Source of the DNA: Leucobacter weissii
GTDB lineage: Bacteria; Actinomycetota; Actinomycetes; Actinomycetales; Microbacteriaceae
Assembly: GCF_017565745.1 (NCBI RefSeq)
Contig: NZ_JAGDYM010000003.1
Span: 124,001 to 188,000 of the forward strand
Length of the DNA stretch: 64,000 nucleotides
Reading direction: 5' to 3'
Positions 39,614 to 46,695 of the stretch are shown here, piece after piece; the stretch's first letter is position 1; the number at the start of each line of letters is the position of its first letter. A model generated the notes under the pieces. It was not told the origin of the DNA. It saw only the letters and a program-made list of their open reading frames with translations, and searched no databases. Position numbers and translations under genes: made by a program.

Positions 39614-40369
39614 GTGATTCAGCATCCCGGCACAGCTCGGACCACCGGAACTGAGGTCGTTCGGCCCGCGGCGCGCTCGTCGAAGAGGACTGCGATCCGC
39701 CGCGTCGCCCGCATGGCGGCAGCGGGTGCGGTGAGCTTCGGCATGGTCGGCGTGTTCGCGCTCCCCGCCTACGCGACCCCCGAGACGGAGGGACTGCCCG
39801 ATGGCTTCGCCCGGGGCGTTCCGCAGACGCTGCTCACCACCCAGGCCGAGGAGCTCGAGCTGCACTCGGACGTCGCCCCCGTCGAGGTCGACGAGGTGAT
39901 CGCCGAGCGCGAGCAGGAGGCTGAGGAGGCCGCGGAACTCGAGGCCGAGGCCGAGGCCGCAGCTCAGGAGGCCGACGAGGCCGGCGACACCGCCGCCGAC
40001 GAGAGCGGCACTGCAGAGCCCGGCGAGGACATCCCCGCCGGAAAGGGAGCGCAGGGCATCGTCGATGCCGCGCGCGCCCAGCTGGGAGTGTTCCAGGACT
40101 GCACCGCGCTGGTGGAGAAGTCGCTGCGCGCCGTCGGGATCCCCGCCGGCGACCTCGGCACCCAGGTGCACGAGTACACCGCACTCGGCGGGACGGTCGT
40201 CACCAGCGGATCCTACGCACCCGGAGACATCCTGATCTGGGCCGGTCGTCACGTGGCCGTCTACATCGGCAACGGCCAGGCCGTTCACGGAGGCTTCGGC
40301 GGAAACCAGACGGTGATCGCCAGCGCGTTCATCGACGGCCAGCCCTCCGCGGTCGTCCGCTTCGGCTGA
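39614..40369 (+). CDS. Secreted NlpC/P60 peptidoglycan hydrolase
   Basis: The 251-residue protein has a long basic signal peptide (cleavage likely after ALPAYA, about residue 54). An Ala/Glu-rich coiled linker (about 90-140) leads to a compact C-terminal NlpC/P60-like domain. The catalytic triad candidates are Cys163 (FQDCTALV), His213 (GRHVAVYIGN) and His225 (AVHGGFGG). Such enzymes cut peptide cross-bridges during cell separation. The start is GTG at 39614 after GAGGT. The domain is close to the minimum length for the family. Confidence 0.85.
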   Translation: MIQHPGTARTTGTEVVRPAARSSKRTAIRRVARMAAAGAVSFGMVGVFALPAYATPETEGLPDGFARGVPQTLLTTQAEELELHSDVAPVEVDEVIAEREQEAEEAAELEAEAEAAAQEADEAGDTAADESGTAEPGEDIPAGKGAQGIVDAARAQLGVFQDCTALVEKSLRAVGIPAGDLGTQVHEYTALGGTVVTSGSYAPGDILIWAGRHVAVYIGNGQAVHGGFGGNQTVIASAFIDGQPSAVVRFG

Positions 40370-40387
40370 ACCGATTCGTCCCGAGTG

Positions 40388-40415
40388 AAGGCGTCGCCTG
40401 CGGCGGCGCCTTTCT
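40388..40415 (+). terminator. Terminator of the NlpC/P60 gene
   Basis: AAGGCGTCGCC-TGC-GGCGGCGCCTT forms an 11-base stem with one mismatch, followed by TCTC. It starts 18 bases after the stop codon. Confidence 0.85.
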
Positions 40416-40445
40416 CATGCGCGGTTCGCTAGAATCCTTGTGTCC

Positions 40446-40518
40446 GCCCTGGTAGCTCAGTGGATAGAGCACTTCTCTCCTAAAGAAGGTGTCGGAGGTT
40501 CGATTCCTCTCCAGGGCA
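40446..40518 (+). tRNA. tRNA-Arg (anticodon CCT)
   Basis: The acceptor GCCCTGG pairs with CCAGGGC. The D arm is GCTC/GAGC, the anticodon stem is CTTCT/AGAAG with loop CTCCTAA, and the T arm GGAGG/CCTCT encloses TTCGATT. CCA is not encoded (ACA follows). Its last 22 bases and 11 more downstream are duplicated at 40717-40749, a pattern typical of an integration site. Confidence 0.95.
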
Positions 40519-40749
40519 CAAGCTGTTGAGCCGAGCGGAAAGCAAGCTTGCTTGCTCGACCGGGGCGGTTGAAGTCTGTCGAATGGTGCGCAGCACCATG
40601 AATACTCGTTTCGCTCGTGCCCTGTCGAGGCGATTCGATGAACCTTGAACGTGGCTTGCGAGCAAGCCACGCGCCGTGACCGCGCAACGCGATGCGTTGC
40701 TTTGAGCGGTCGGGCGGGTTCGATTCCTCTCCAGGGCACAAGCTGTTGA
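40497..40749 (+). repeat. 33-base direct repeats flanking a structured insert at tRNA-Arg
   Basis: A 33-base sequence beginning GGTTCGATTCCTCTCCAGGG is present at 40497-40529 (within and just past the tRNA) and again at 40717-40749, identical in both. Between them lie 187 bases of hairpin-rich DNA. This looks like duplicated target or attachment-site DNA left by an integration at the tRNA 3' end. Confidence 0.9.
40530..40716 (+). repeat. Structured multi-hairpin element, copy A
   Basis: The hairpins in order are AGCAAGC-TT-GCTTGCT (near 40541), TGGTGC-GCA-GCACCA (near 40583), CGTGGCTTG-CGAG-CAAGCCACG (40650-40671) and a nested hairpin (40676-40712). The nested one has inner stem GCAACGC-GAT-GCGTTGC, bulge TTTGA, and outer pairing GACCGC/GCGGTC. 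The last two hairpins match copy B at 53120-53182 with compensatory changes. There is no protein-coding potential. The stretch 40614-40645 also resembles an inverted, diverged copy of the tRNA 3' end. Confidence 0.75.
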
Positions 40750-40806
40750 CTCAAAGAATCCCTGGTCAGATGCCATTTATGACCCATGTTTTCTTTCGCA
40801 TCAAGG

Positions 40807-41171
40807 TCATGAAGATGTCGGCGTAGGGCAAACATGGGGCAAACCGTTGCTCGACGCGAGGCGGATCGAGGCTTGCCACAGCTCGAGCGTCACCTGCTGT
40901 GCAGCCGCCTCCGTCTTCTCCGGCATCGCAGACGACATCATGCTGACCGTCGCGAATGTCGCCACCAGTCCCGCCGACAGAGCCCCACCGACACCGCCGC
41001 AGCACCGTCGGCCGGCACGGGGTGCGGCGTGTCGGCCCCGTGCTCGGTGAGACGGGAGAGATCCAGCCCGCAGTTCTGGCACAGGGACGCTGGATCACCC
41101 TCGGTGAGAAGGTTCACGTACGCGCAGAACGGACACCGGGCCAGAGAAGAGGAGGGAGGGGGAGTCGTCAT
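40807..41171 (-). pseudogene. Zinc-ribbon membrane protein, frameshifted
   Basis: From ATG 41171 the reading gives a zinc ribbon (CPFCAYVNLL...CQNCGLDLSRL) and a Pro/Ala linker, then runs to a stop at 40938. In another frame from about 41020 the sequence continues GGVGGALSAGLVATFATVSM, a membrane segment, to a stop at 40807. Zinc ribbon plus one membrane helix is a common small-protein layout, so one gene with a single frameshift is likely. It lies just inside the region downstream of the tRNA-Arg duplication. A sequencing error cannot be excluded. Confidence 0.45.
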
Positions 41172-41535
41172 GCCTCACGATCGAGTGCCGGGCGCACAGC
41201 GGGGAAGAACGAGAGAGCTCGACCGCTACCAATTTCACGGCCTCCACTCCAGCACTCAGCCATCCCAACCGACACCGCCCCTGCGTCGCACTTCGGTCTC
41301 TCAGTTCCGCCGGCTTCCCGCCGCCACTATGTTCTCCAGCTCCATTCCATTTCGCTGGAGTTTCTCCTTGCACCACTGGCATTCGGGGTTTCCCGCGTCC
41401 CGCGTTCCGTGACACCAACGTGGTCTGAAGTTCATGTCTCATTCACGGTGGTCCCTGGCCTTCCGCATGGACTCGCGTTATCATTTGGCTCACTGGTAAT
41501 TATCAGGCTAGGGCTAGTGCTTAGGAGCTAGGCAA
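41172..41535. other. Gene-free transition into low-G+C island
   Basis: No reading frame here has credible composition on either strand. G+C falls steadily towards 41500. TTATCATTTGGCTCACTGGTAATTATCAGG near 41480 contains AT-rich promoter-like sequence; TAGGAGCTAGG just before 41536 is the ribosome site of the next gene. Confidence 0.5.
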
Positions 41536-41943
41536 ATGAAGATTCAGCCCGCCACGTTGTACGGAGCCCTTGCCCTTTTTGTTCTCGGCAGCGCCACTGG
41601 GTGCAGTGCGAGCGTAGAGGCGCAAACGGATGAGCCTACTGCGTCTGCTCAAGTAGAGTTCGCGACGCATCCGCCTCAGATTGCTAGACCGGATATGGCA
41701 AACAACGGAACTCTCCTTGTCGAAGATCTCTGCGTGTATCTCAAGGATGAATCGGGAAAGAAGGTGCTCCCGATCTTCGAAGTAGACGCTGTGCGCTGGA
41801 GTGGAGATTCTCTGGTTTACGAGGGCGTTAGCTACCGCGACGGCGACAAGATCCGGCTTACAGGAAGTTATTCAGAGAAGCTGCCGCGGGATGCAACCGT
41901 GCCACCCCAGTGCGAACAGCCCGGCCGTTTCGTCATCGCCTAG
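41536..41943 (+). CDS. Small secreted lipoprotein, function unknown
   Basis: This 135-residue protein has a lipoprotein signal (ALFVLGSATGC, lipid Cys23). The mature part is polar, with two cysteines (DLCVYLKDE and PPQCEQPG) that could pair. It has no recognised domain. Codon use is unlike the neighbours, with many A/T-ending codons, indicating acquisition. It is 68 bases before the protease gene and in the same direction, so the two may act together outside the membrane. Confidence 0.7.
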   Translation: MKIQPATLYGALALFVLGSATGCSASVEAQTDEPTASAQVEFATHPPQIARPDMANNGTLLVEDLCVYLKDESGKKVLPIFEVDAVRWSGDSLVYEGVSYRDGDKIRLTGSYSEKLPRDATVPPQCEQPGRFVIA

Positions 41944-42011
41944 GCACAAAGGACTGGAGAGATCCATCGTGAAAAAAGAAGACTTCTATAGGCTTTATCG
42001 CAGTACTGGCG

Positions 42012-43316
42012 ATGATCACACTTCCTTATGCGGGAGGACCAGCCTACAGTGAGGAACCTAAGCCTTGGCAAGGCACGTCTTTCACCATCGGAAACACCGT
42101 TCCCAAGCTATCAAAGTTGACGGTTAAGGGAATAGGGAAGCTCCACATTCCTAAACTAGAGGAACTTGAAGAGTCAGACCGGTCCGACATAGTTGCACTT
42201 GCGGGAAAAGCAGGTCTTTCTTCAGAGGAGTATGTCCCTATTGCCAAGCGACACGAGGCTTTCTCGAGCGTGATCGACTATATCTGGGATGAGTTCCCAG
42301 AAAAATACGTCACTTCAGCATGGCCGGACAAGCAATCCCCGCCCACGGTGACGCTCACCGGATCCCCAAACGACGAGATCATTTCCAAACTGCAGCAATT
42401 GCCCTTTGACGTCGAGGTGCGCTTTGGAGCTCGGCTGAGCTTTGAAGAACTCGAATCACTGTCCGGAAAAGCTGTCGAAGCAGTAGTGAAAACCGCAGGA
42501 ACGGCGGTCGAGGCAAACTCAATAATCGGAGATGACGCACAGAGCATCATCGTCACGTACGCCGCAAAGGATGCAAGCGAGGACAATGGTGCTGAACGCT
42601 TGATGCTTGAGGAACGAGCCCTTGGGAGAAATCTAGACGTTCTGAGCATGGACGAGCTTCCCACAACAATTAGCTTCGTGTCAGATCCTTACACGATTGA
42701 GCGAGTGCAGCCGGAAGTTGATGTGTGGGGAGGTCAAATACTTACGAAGCTTGTAAATGGAGGCGTGCATTGCACTACGGGATTCTCGGCAGTGCGGAAC
42801 GGGGTGAGGGGCATCGTTACGGCAAATCACTGTAGGCCTAACACTATTTACTACCGGGGGCTGTCAGGAGTCATTTCCTTCGTTGCACGCGGAGAGACCG
42901 ATAGTAACGGACAGTATGACTTGAAGTTCTACCGCACCAACAGTGGACACACTACAAGCGCAAGGTTCCGGGCAGACTCAGGAGATGACATTCGAACGGT
43001 TGTGGGTACATCCAACCCGGCCGTAGACGACCCGGTATGCAATTACGGGCGAGCCACGAAGAAGAAGGACTGCTCGTGGGTTCAAGTTATCAATCGATGC
43101 TTCGTCTACGACGGTGAAAGAACCTATTGCGGTATTGCCGTGACTTTTGACTACATCACCAAGGGTGGAAACAGTGGTGGACCTTGGTTCCGAAACAACA
43201 CCGCCAAGGGGATCCACGCGGGCAGAGTGAAGTATGGCATCTTCCCTGAACGAAGCATGTTTACCCGGATTGGCGCGGTTAGCAGTCGGCTCGATTCCAC
43301 CGTGCTAAAAGGATAA
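42012..43316 (+). CDS. Trypsin-like (S1) serine protease with long propeptide
   Basis: The open frame has 434 residues. The C-terminal third is a chymotrypsin-fold protease with triad His273 (TANHC), Asp303 (QYDLKFYR) and Ser388 (GGNSGGPW), plus two Cys pairs. About 230 residues before it may be a propeptide. The open frame continues upstream to 41973 as KKKTSIGFIAVLAMITLP, an excellent signal peptide. The only start nearby (GTG 41969, after GGAGAG) is out of frame by one base in an A6 run. Either this is a frameshift, slippage restores the frame, or translation begins at ATG 42012 without a proper signal. G+C is near 50 percent in places, clearly foreign. Confidence 0.8.
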   Translation: MITLPYAGGPAYSEEPKPWQGTSFTIGNTVPKLSKLTVKGIGKLHIPKLEELEESDRSDIVALAGKAGLSSEEYVPIAKRHEAFSSVIDYIWDEFPEKYVTSAWPDKQSPPTVTLTGSPNDEIISKLQQLPFDVEVRFGARLSFEELESLSGKAVEAVVKTAGTAVEANSIIGDDAQSIIVTYAAKDASEDNGAERLMLEERALGRNLDVLSMDELPTTISFVSDPYTIERVQPEVDVWGGQILTKLVNGGVHCTTGFSAVRNGVRGIVTANHCRPNTIYYRGLSGVISFVARGETDSNGQYDLKFYRTNSGHTTSARFRADSGDDIRTVVGTSNPAVDDPVCNYGRATKKKDCSWVQVINRCFVYDGERTYCGIAVTFDYITKGGNSGGPWFRNNTAKGIHAGRVKYGIFPERSMFTRIGAVSSRLDSTVLKG

Positions 43317-43622
43317 CGAACTGATTGCACGGGTTTCGACCTTTGACCTTGGACGTGCTGAATCCAACTTATGGCTGGAGGGAGTGTGATCCATAGATTA
43401 AATGACGAGACCCGGCGGCGGCCCCTTCTGATCTTTCATGTGCGAAGCATTCATTGGGCTGCACCCCGAGACCCATAATGCTCTGACCAGGGACAAGAGC
43501 GGTCACGAGGACGCGGATTCGGGGCGCCGAAGTAGGAGCGGCTGTTATGAGAGGACCTCAATGATGTATTTGATCTCGCGCGTGAGCTCGACGCCTACCG
43601 CTCCGACTACTGCCACGTCGGC
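43317..43622. other. Gene-free junction after the protease
   Basis: No supportable gene was found. Composition returns from low to high G+C between about 43390 and 43520, marking a boundary between the low-G+C block and other mobile-element remnants. Confidence 0.5.
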
Positions 43623-43967
43623 CTACGCGATGCCATGTGTAGCATCAGTTCGAAGCGAGGCTCCGGCAGTCGCGCGGCCTCGCCCATCCGGCTGCGCCAG
43701 CTGACGGAGGCGACCCGGCGGCGACGATACTGCGTGCCGCCTGCCGGACGCGCGCAGCACGCTCCGGTGCCGCAGGTACCAGGCGGTCCGTATGGCAGCC
43801 GTCGCCGCCTCCGCCAAGCTCGGGCCCGCATGGGCCCAGGCCTCCGGACTGGCGCCCACAAGTACGGACCAGATCAGCACGAGCAGGGCGGTCGTCGGGG
43901 CGCGTTGCCTGCGCGCAAGGCACCGAGCTACGGGGTCCGAGAGTACGTCGAGGGTTAGCTGCTCCAC
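43623..43967 (-). CDS. Possible small membrane protein in mobile remnant
   Basis: From GTG 43967 the frame reads EQLTLDVLSDPVARCLARRQ followed by a hydrophobic stretch (TTALLVLIWSVLVGASPEAWAHAG) and a basic C-terminus. Codon choice is acceptable for a high-G+C gene up to about 43740, after which another frame looks more natural. This suggests decay. No homology is recognised. It could be a chance frame. Confidence 0.3.
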   Translation of the reverse strand: MEQLTLDVLSDPVARCLARRQRAPTTALLVLIWSVLVGASPEAWAHAGPSLAEAATAAIRTAWYLRHRSVLRASGRRHAVSSPPGRLRQLAQPDGRGRATAGASLRTDATHGIA

Positions 43968-44045
43968 GTATGGAGTAGTGTCCGGAGAAATTGGCTCGTG
44001 CACGCCAGCCGCACAAGATCGTCCCGAGCCGGGGGACGACGCGCG

Positions 44046-44645
44046 GTGCTGACGGTGGCGCTGATCGGCGCGAACCGGAACGCCTGGGGCTACCTGCTGG
44101 AGACGGTCGCTGACGAGCACACTCTCGATCGGGCCGAGGGCAAGGCGGCGTACTACATGGCTGGAGGCACCCCGCCAGGTGTCTGGGTCGGGACCGGTCT
44201 CACGGATCTCGGCCTCCCCGAGGGAGCCGACGTCGCAGAGGGGCACCTGGTCGCACTGTTCGGTGAGGGGGTGCATCCGATCACCGGGGCGACGCTCGGA
44301 CGGAGATTCAACACGCCCACCCCGCTCGAGGAACGCATCAGGGCACGCATCCAGGCCGCGGCCGCGGATCCGGTGAACCGTGATCTGAGCCGTGAGGAGT
44401 TCCAGCAACTCGGAGACCGGATCCGTCAGGAAGAGACTGAGAATCCGGTGCCGCAGTCGGTGGCGGGGTTCGAGTTCGTCTTCTCGCCGCCGAAGAGCGT
44501 GTCGGCGTGGTGGGTGCTCGCGGATCCGCAGCACAAACACAGGATCCGTGCCGCGCATCTGATCCGCAGCATCAGGAGCACTCCCATCGGCGATGCGTCA
44601 GCTCGTGCGTCACACGCCCCCCGGGTCGAGCGCGGAGGCTCTTGA
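44046..44645 (+). pseudogene. MobF-type relaxase (TrwC/TraA) N-terminal fragment
   Basis: The GTG at 44046 opens with LTVALIGANRNAWGYLLETVADEHTLDR, a close fit in type to relaxase starts (key residues YLLETV, DRAEGKAAYYMAGGTPPGVW). It continues to the SPPKSVSAWWVLADPQ motif. Then the match ends and about 35 unrelated residues run to a stop. Full relaxases have roughly 900 residues or more and need a downstream His triad, which is missing. This is therefore a remnant of a conjugative plasmid or integrative element, broken near 44540. Confidence 0.8.
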
Positions 44646-44676
44646 CACTCGAGCGAGTTCCGCGAAGAGTGGATCC

Positions 44677-44922
44677 ATGCCCGAGAAGAAGACCGAGATC
44701 ATCGGCGGCTACACGATCAAGTACCATGCGAACGGCGCCACCCGCTGGTCCAAGGGGAAGATCCTCGACGGCGAACCCGAGGGCTACTGGGAATGGTATC
44801 GGGTCGACGGCACGCTGAAGCGCTCGGGACATTTCGAGGCGGGCGAGCCGGTCGGCGAGTGGATCACCTACGACCGGGACGGTGAGCCCTACAAGACCAC
44901 GCAGCGGGGCCGCCGCCCGTAG
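44677..44922 (+). CDS. YwqK/MORN-like repeat protein
   Basis: The 81-residue protein is built from MORN-like units: IKYHANGATRWSKGKILDGE, then EGYWEWYRVDGTLKRSGHFE, then PVGEWITYDRDGEPYKT. Such repeats are found in YwqK-type proteins described as antitoxin components in polymorphic toxin systems. No toxin gene is adjacent. The ribosome site is weak. It may belong to the chromosome or to the mobile region. Confidence 0.7.
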   Translation: MPEKKTEIIGGYTIKYHANGATRWSKGKILDGEPEGYWEWYRVDGTLKRSGHFEAGEPVGEWITYDRDGEPYKTTQRGRRP

Positions 44923-44937
44923 GGCGCTCGATCATCG

Positions 44938-45010
44938 ACGCGGTGGCAGGGATCGAACCTGCTGCCCTACCGGTTTGCAGCCGGTGGCCGGGCCTCCCCG
45001 GATCACCGCG
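44938..45010 (-). tRNA. tRNA-Cys-like sequence (anticodon GCA), atypical
   Basis: On the - strand a cloverleaf can be drawn: acceptor CGCGGTG/CACCGCG (7 perfect pairs), D stem CCGG/CCGG, anticodon stem ACCGG/CCGGT with loop CTGCAAA (anticodon GCA), and T stem GCAGG/CCTGC with loop TTCGATC. Odd features are C1-G72 instead of G1-C72, a short D loop of GGAGGC without the usual A14, and no encoded CCA. It may be a divergent tRNA carried by the mobile region or a decaying one. Confidence 0.5.
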
Positions 45011-45105
45011 ATGCCCCCAACGTACGCGCCGAGCCTGCGGCGGGCCAGGATGTTACCCGCGGTGACGTCGGTCGGGTGGGCGGATGCCGGTGCGACCGCA
45101 CCGCG

Positions 45106-45561
45106 CTACGACTTCTGGACGGGCGGGCCGAGCCACAGCAGCACGAGGAACACGACGGCGACCAGCGCGACCAGCAGCAGCACCGCGGTTCGCGGCCGAC
45201 GCAGCACCCACGCCTGCACGGCTTCCGGGAACCCTTCGGGATTCTCTCCACCGGGCCTGAGACGCCAACGGCCCTCGAGCAGCCGCCTCCGCGCGAGGAC
45301 GATCTCGAATGGCACCGTCGCGAACGGGATGACCGCGAGAAGAAGCCCGATCGCTCCGACGGGCCATCTCCACCGCTGATTCACCCACACGAACACGGTG
45401 ACGACGCAGTAGGCCAGGAACACGAACCCGTGAAGGCCGCCGGCGAGAGGAACCGCTGAATCGGTCACATCGGCGGCCCGGAGAACGAGCGCCGTGATCA
45501 GACCGGCCCAGGTGACGGCCTCTGCCGTGGCGAAGGAGCGAAACAGCGCTTTGGGGGTCAC
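45106..45561 (-). CDS. DUF3817-family membrane protein
   Basis: This protein of about 151 residues starts TPKALFRSFATAEAVTWAGL, the usual DUF3817 opening. Membrane segments include ITALVLRAADV, GGLHGFVFLAYCVVTVFVWV, WPVGAIGLLLAVIPFATVPF and a C-terminal anchor after a basic loop (TAVLLLVALVAVVFLVLLWL). Its function is unknown. GTG at 45561 gives the family-typical start; ATG at 45612 would add 17 polar residues. It is divergent from the metal transporter operon. Confidence 0.8.
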   Translation of the reverse strand: MTPKALFRSFATAEAVTWAGLITALVLRAADVTDSAVPLAGGLHGFVFLAYCVVTVFVWVNQRWRWPVGAIGLLLAVIPFATVPFEIVLARRRLLEGRWRLRPGGENPEGFPEAVQAWVLRRPRTAVLLLVALVAVVFLVLLWLGPPVQKS

Positions 45562-45647
45562 GGTGATCGACTCTATCGAAGCGCCGGTCGAAGAATCTGG
45601 GTCGCGACGCACGCGCGCTCAGCATGGCGAGTACGATCGTCAGTGGT

Positions 45648-45676
45648 TTGCAACTACGTCTAGACGAACATATAAT
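45648..45676 (+). promoter_or_regulatory. Strong promoter with palindromic operator before the metal ABC operon
   Basis: TTGCAA, a 17-base spacer, then a perfect TATAAT. The spacer holds the palindrome CGTCTAGACG (45657-45666), an ideal place for a repressor. A 5' leader hairpin CTCGCCGC-AGCG-GCGGCGAG follows at about 45693-45712. The regulator is unknown; Mn- or Zn-responsive control is inferred from the operon. Confidence 0.75.
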
Positions 45677-45735
45677 ATTCATGTGTTGAAACTCTCGCCG
45701 CAGCGGCGGCGAGGCGAGGAAGGCAGGAGAATCGC

Positions 45736-46695
45736 ATGGGGATCGGCAGACGCGCGGTCGCGATCGGGCTCGCCCTGCTCGCCGCGTGCTCCCTCGCGGG
45801 CTGCGCGGCGGAGACGGGCGAGGTCGGCGGGACGGCGGGGAACGGCGACGCACCTCTCGCGATCTACGCGACGACCGGCTACCTCGCGGATGCCGCGGCC
45901 AACCTCGCCCCGGAGGCCGAGATCACCACGATGGTGGGTCCCGGCGGAGATCCGCACACCTATCAGCCCTCGACGAAGGACATCGAGGCGATGCTCGACG
46001 CCGACGTCGTGCTGTGGAACGGGCTCCACCTCGAGGCGCAGATGATCGACCAGCTCGAGAGCCTCGGAGACGCGCAGCTCGCGGTCGGGGACCGGCTGCC
46101 CGAGGATCTCCTGCTCGACTGGCCGGAGACCGACGACCAGGGCAACCCCCTGCACGATCCGCACATCTGGAACAGTCCCGAGGCCTGGTCGCTCGCGGTC
46201 GGCATGATCGCCGACAAGCTCGCCGAGATCGACCCGGCCGGCGAAGGGGAGTACCGCGAGAACGCCGACGCCTATCAGGACGGCATCGCGGAAGCGGCCG
46301 CCGACGCCACGGCGGTGCTCGAGAGCATACCCGCGCCGCGGATCCTCATCACCGGGCACGACGCGTTCAACTACTTCGGCGCGACCTTCGGCCTCGACGT
46401 CCACGCGACCGACTTCGTCTCCACCGAGGCGGCGCTCAGCGCCGAGGAGCTCTCCGATCTCGCCGGGTTGATCGCCGACAACCGGGTGCCGGTGATCTTC
46501 CAGGACAACCAGGCGAATCCGCAGGCCATCACCAGCCTGAAGGAGGCCGTCCGCTCCCTGGGCTGGCAGGTCGAGATCTCCGATGAGGAGCTCTACGCGG
46601 ACTCGCTCGGCGCCGAACCCGGCGTCGACACCTACCTGGGCGTCTTCGAGCACAACGCTCGAGTCGTCGCAGCAGCGCTCGGAGCCGCGCGATGA
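45736..46695 (+). CDS. Metal-binding lipoprotein of a Mn/Zn ABC transporter
   Basis: The 319-residue cluster A-I binding protein has lipobox CSLAGC. Likely metal ligands are the His residues in GDPHTYQPS and HDPHIWN, Glu in STEAALSAEE and Asp in FQDNQANPQ. There is no His-rich loop of the kind seen in ZnuA, which favours manganese (or iron) over zinc. AGGCAGGAGA lies before the ATG. The stop overlaps the ATPase gene (ATGA). Confidence 0.9.
   Translation: MGIGRRAVAIGLALLAACSLAGCAAETGEVGGTAGNGDAPLAIYATTGYLADAAANLAPEAEITTMVGPGGDPHTYQPSTKDIEAMLDADVVLWNGLHLEAQMIDQLESLGDAQLAVGDRLPEDLLLDWPETDDQGNPLHDPHIWNSPEAWSLAVGMIADKLAEIDPAGEGEYRENADAYQDGIAEAAADATAVLESIPAPRILITGHDAFNYFGATFGLDVHATDFVSTEAALSAEELSDLAGLIADNRVPVIFQDNQANPQAITSLKEAVRSLGWQVEISDEELYADSLGAEPGVDTYLGVFEHNARVVAAALGAAR

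Noticed and set aside
40329-40835. Several minus-strand reading frames with PWRGIEP and CPGEESN-like sequence
   Set aside because: They are antisense readings of tRNA-Arg and its duplicated 3' end. Such frames are a well-known source of false proteins.
41095-41442. 115-codon minus-strand frame
   Set aside because: No ribosome site or family resemblance, and it overlaps the start of the better-supported zinc-ribbon reading.
43438-43704. 88-codon + strand frame near the protease
   Set aside because: Mixed composition across a G+C transition, no ribosome site and no recognisable pattern.
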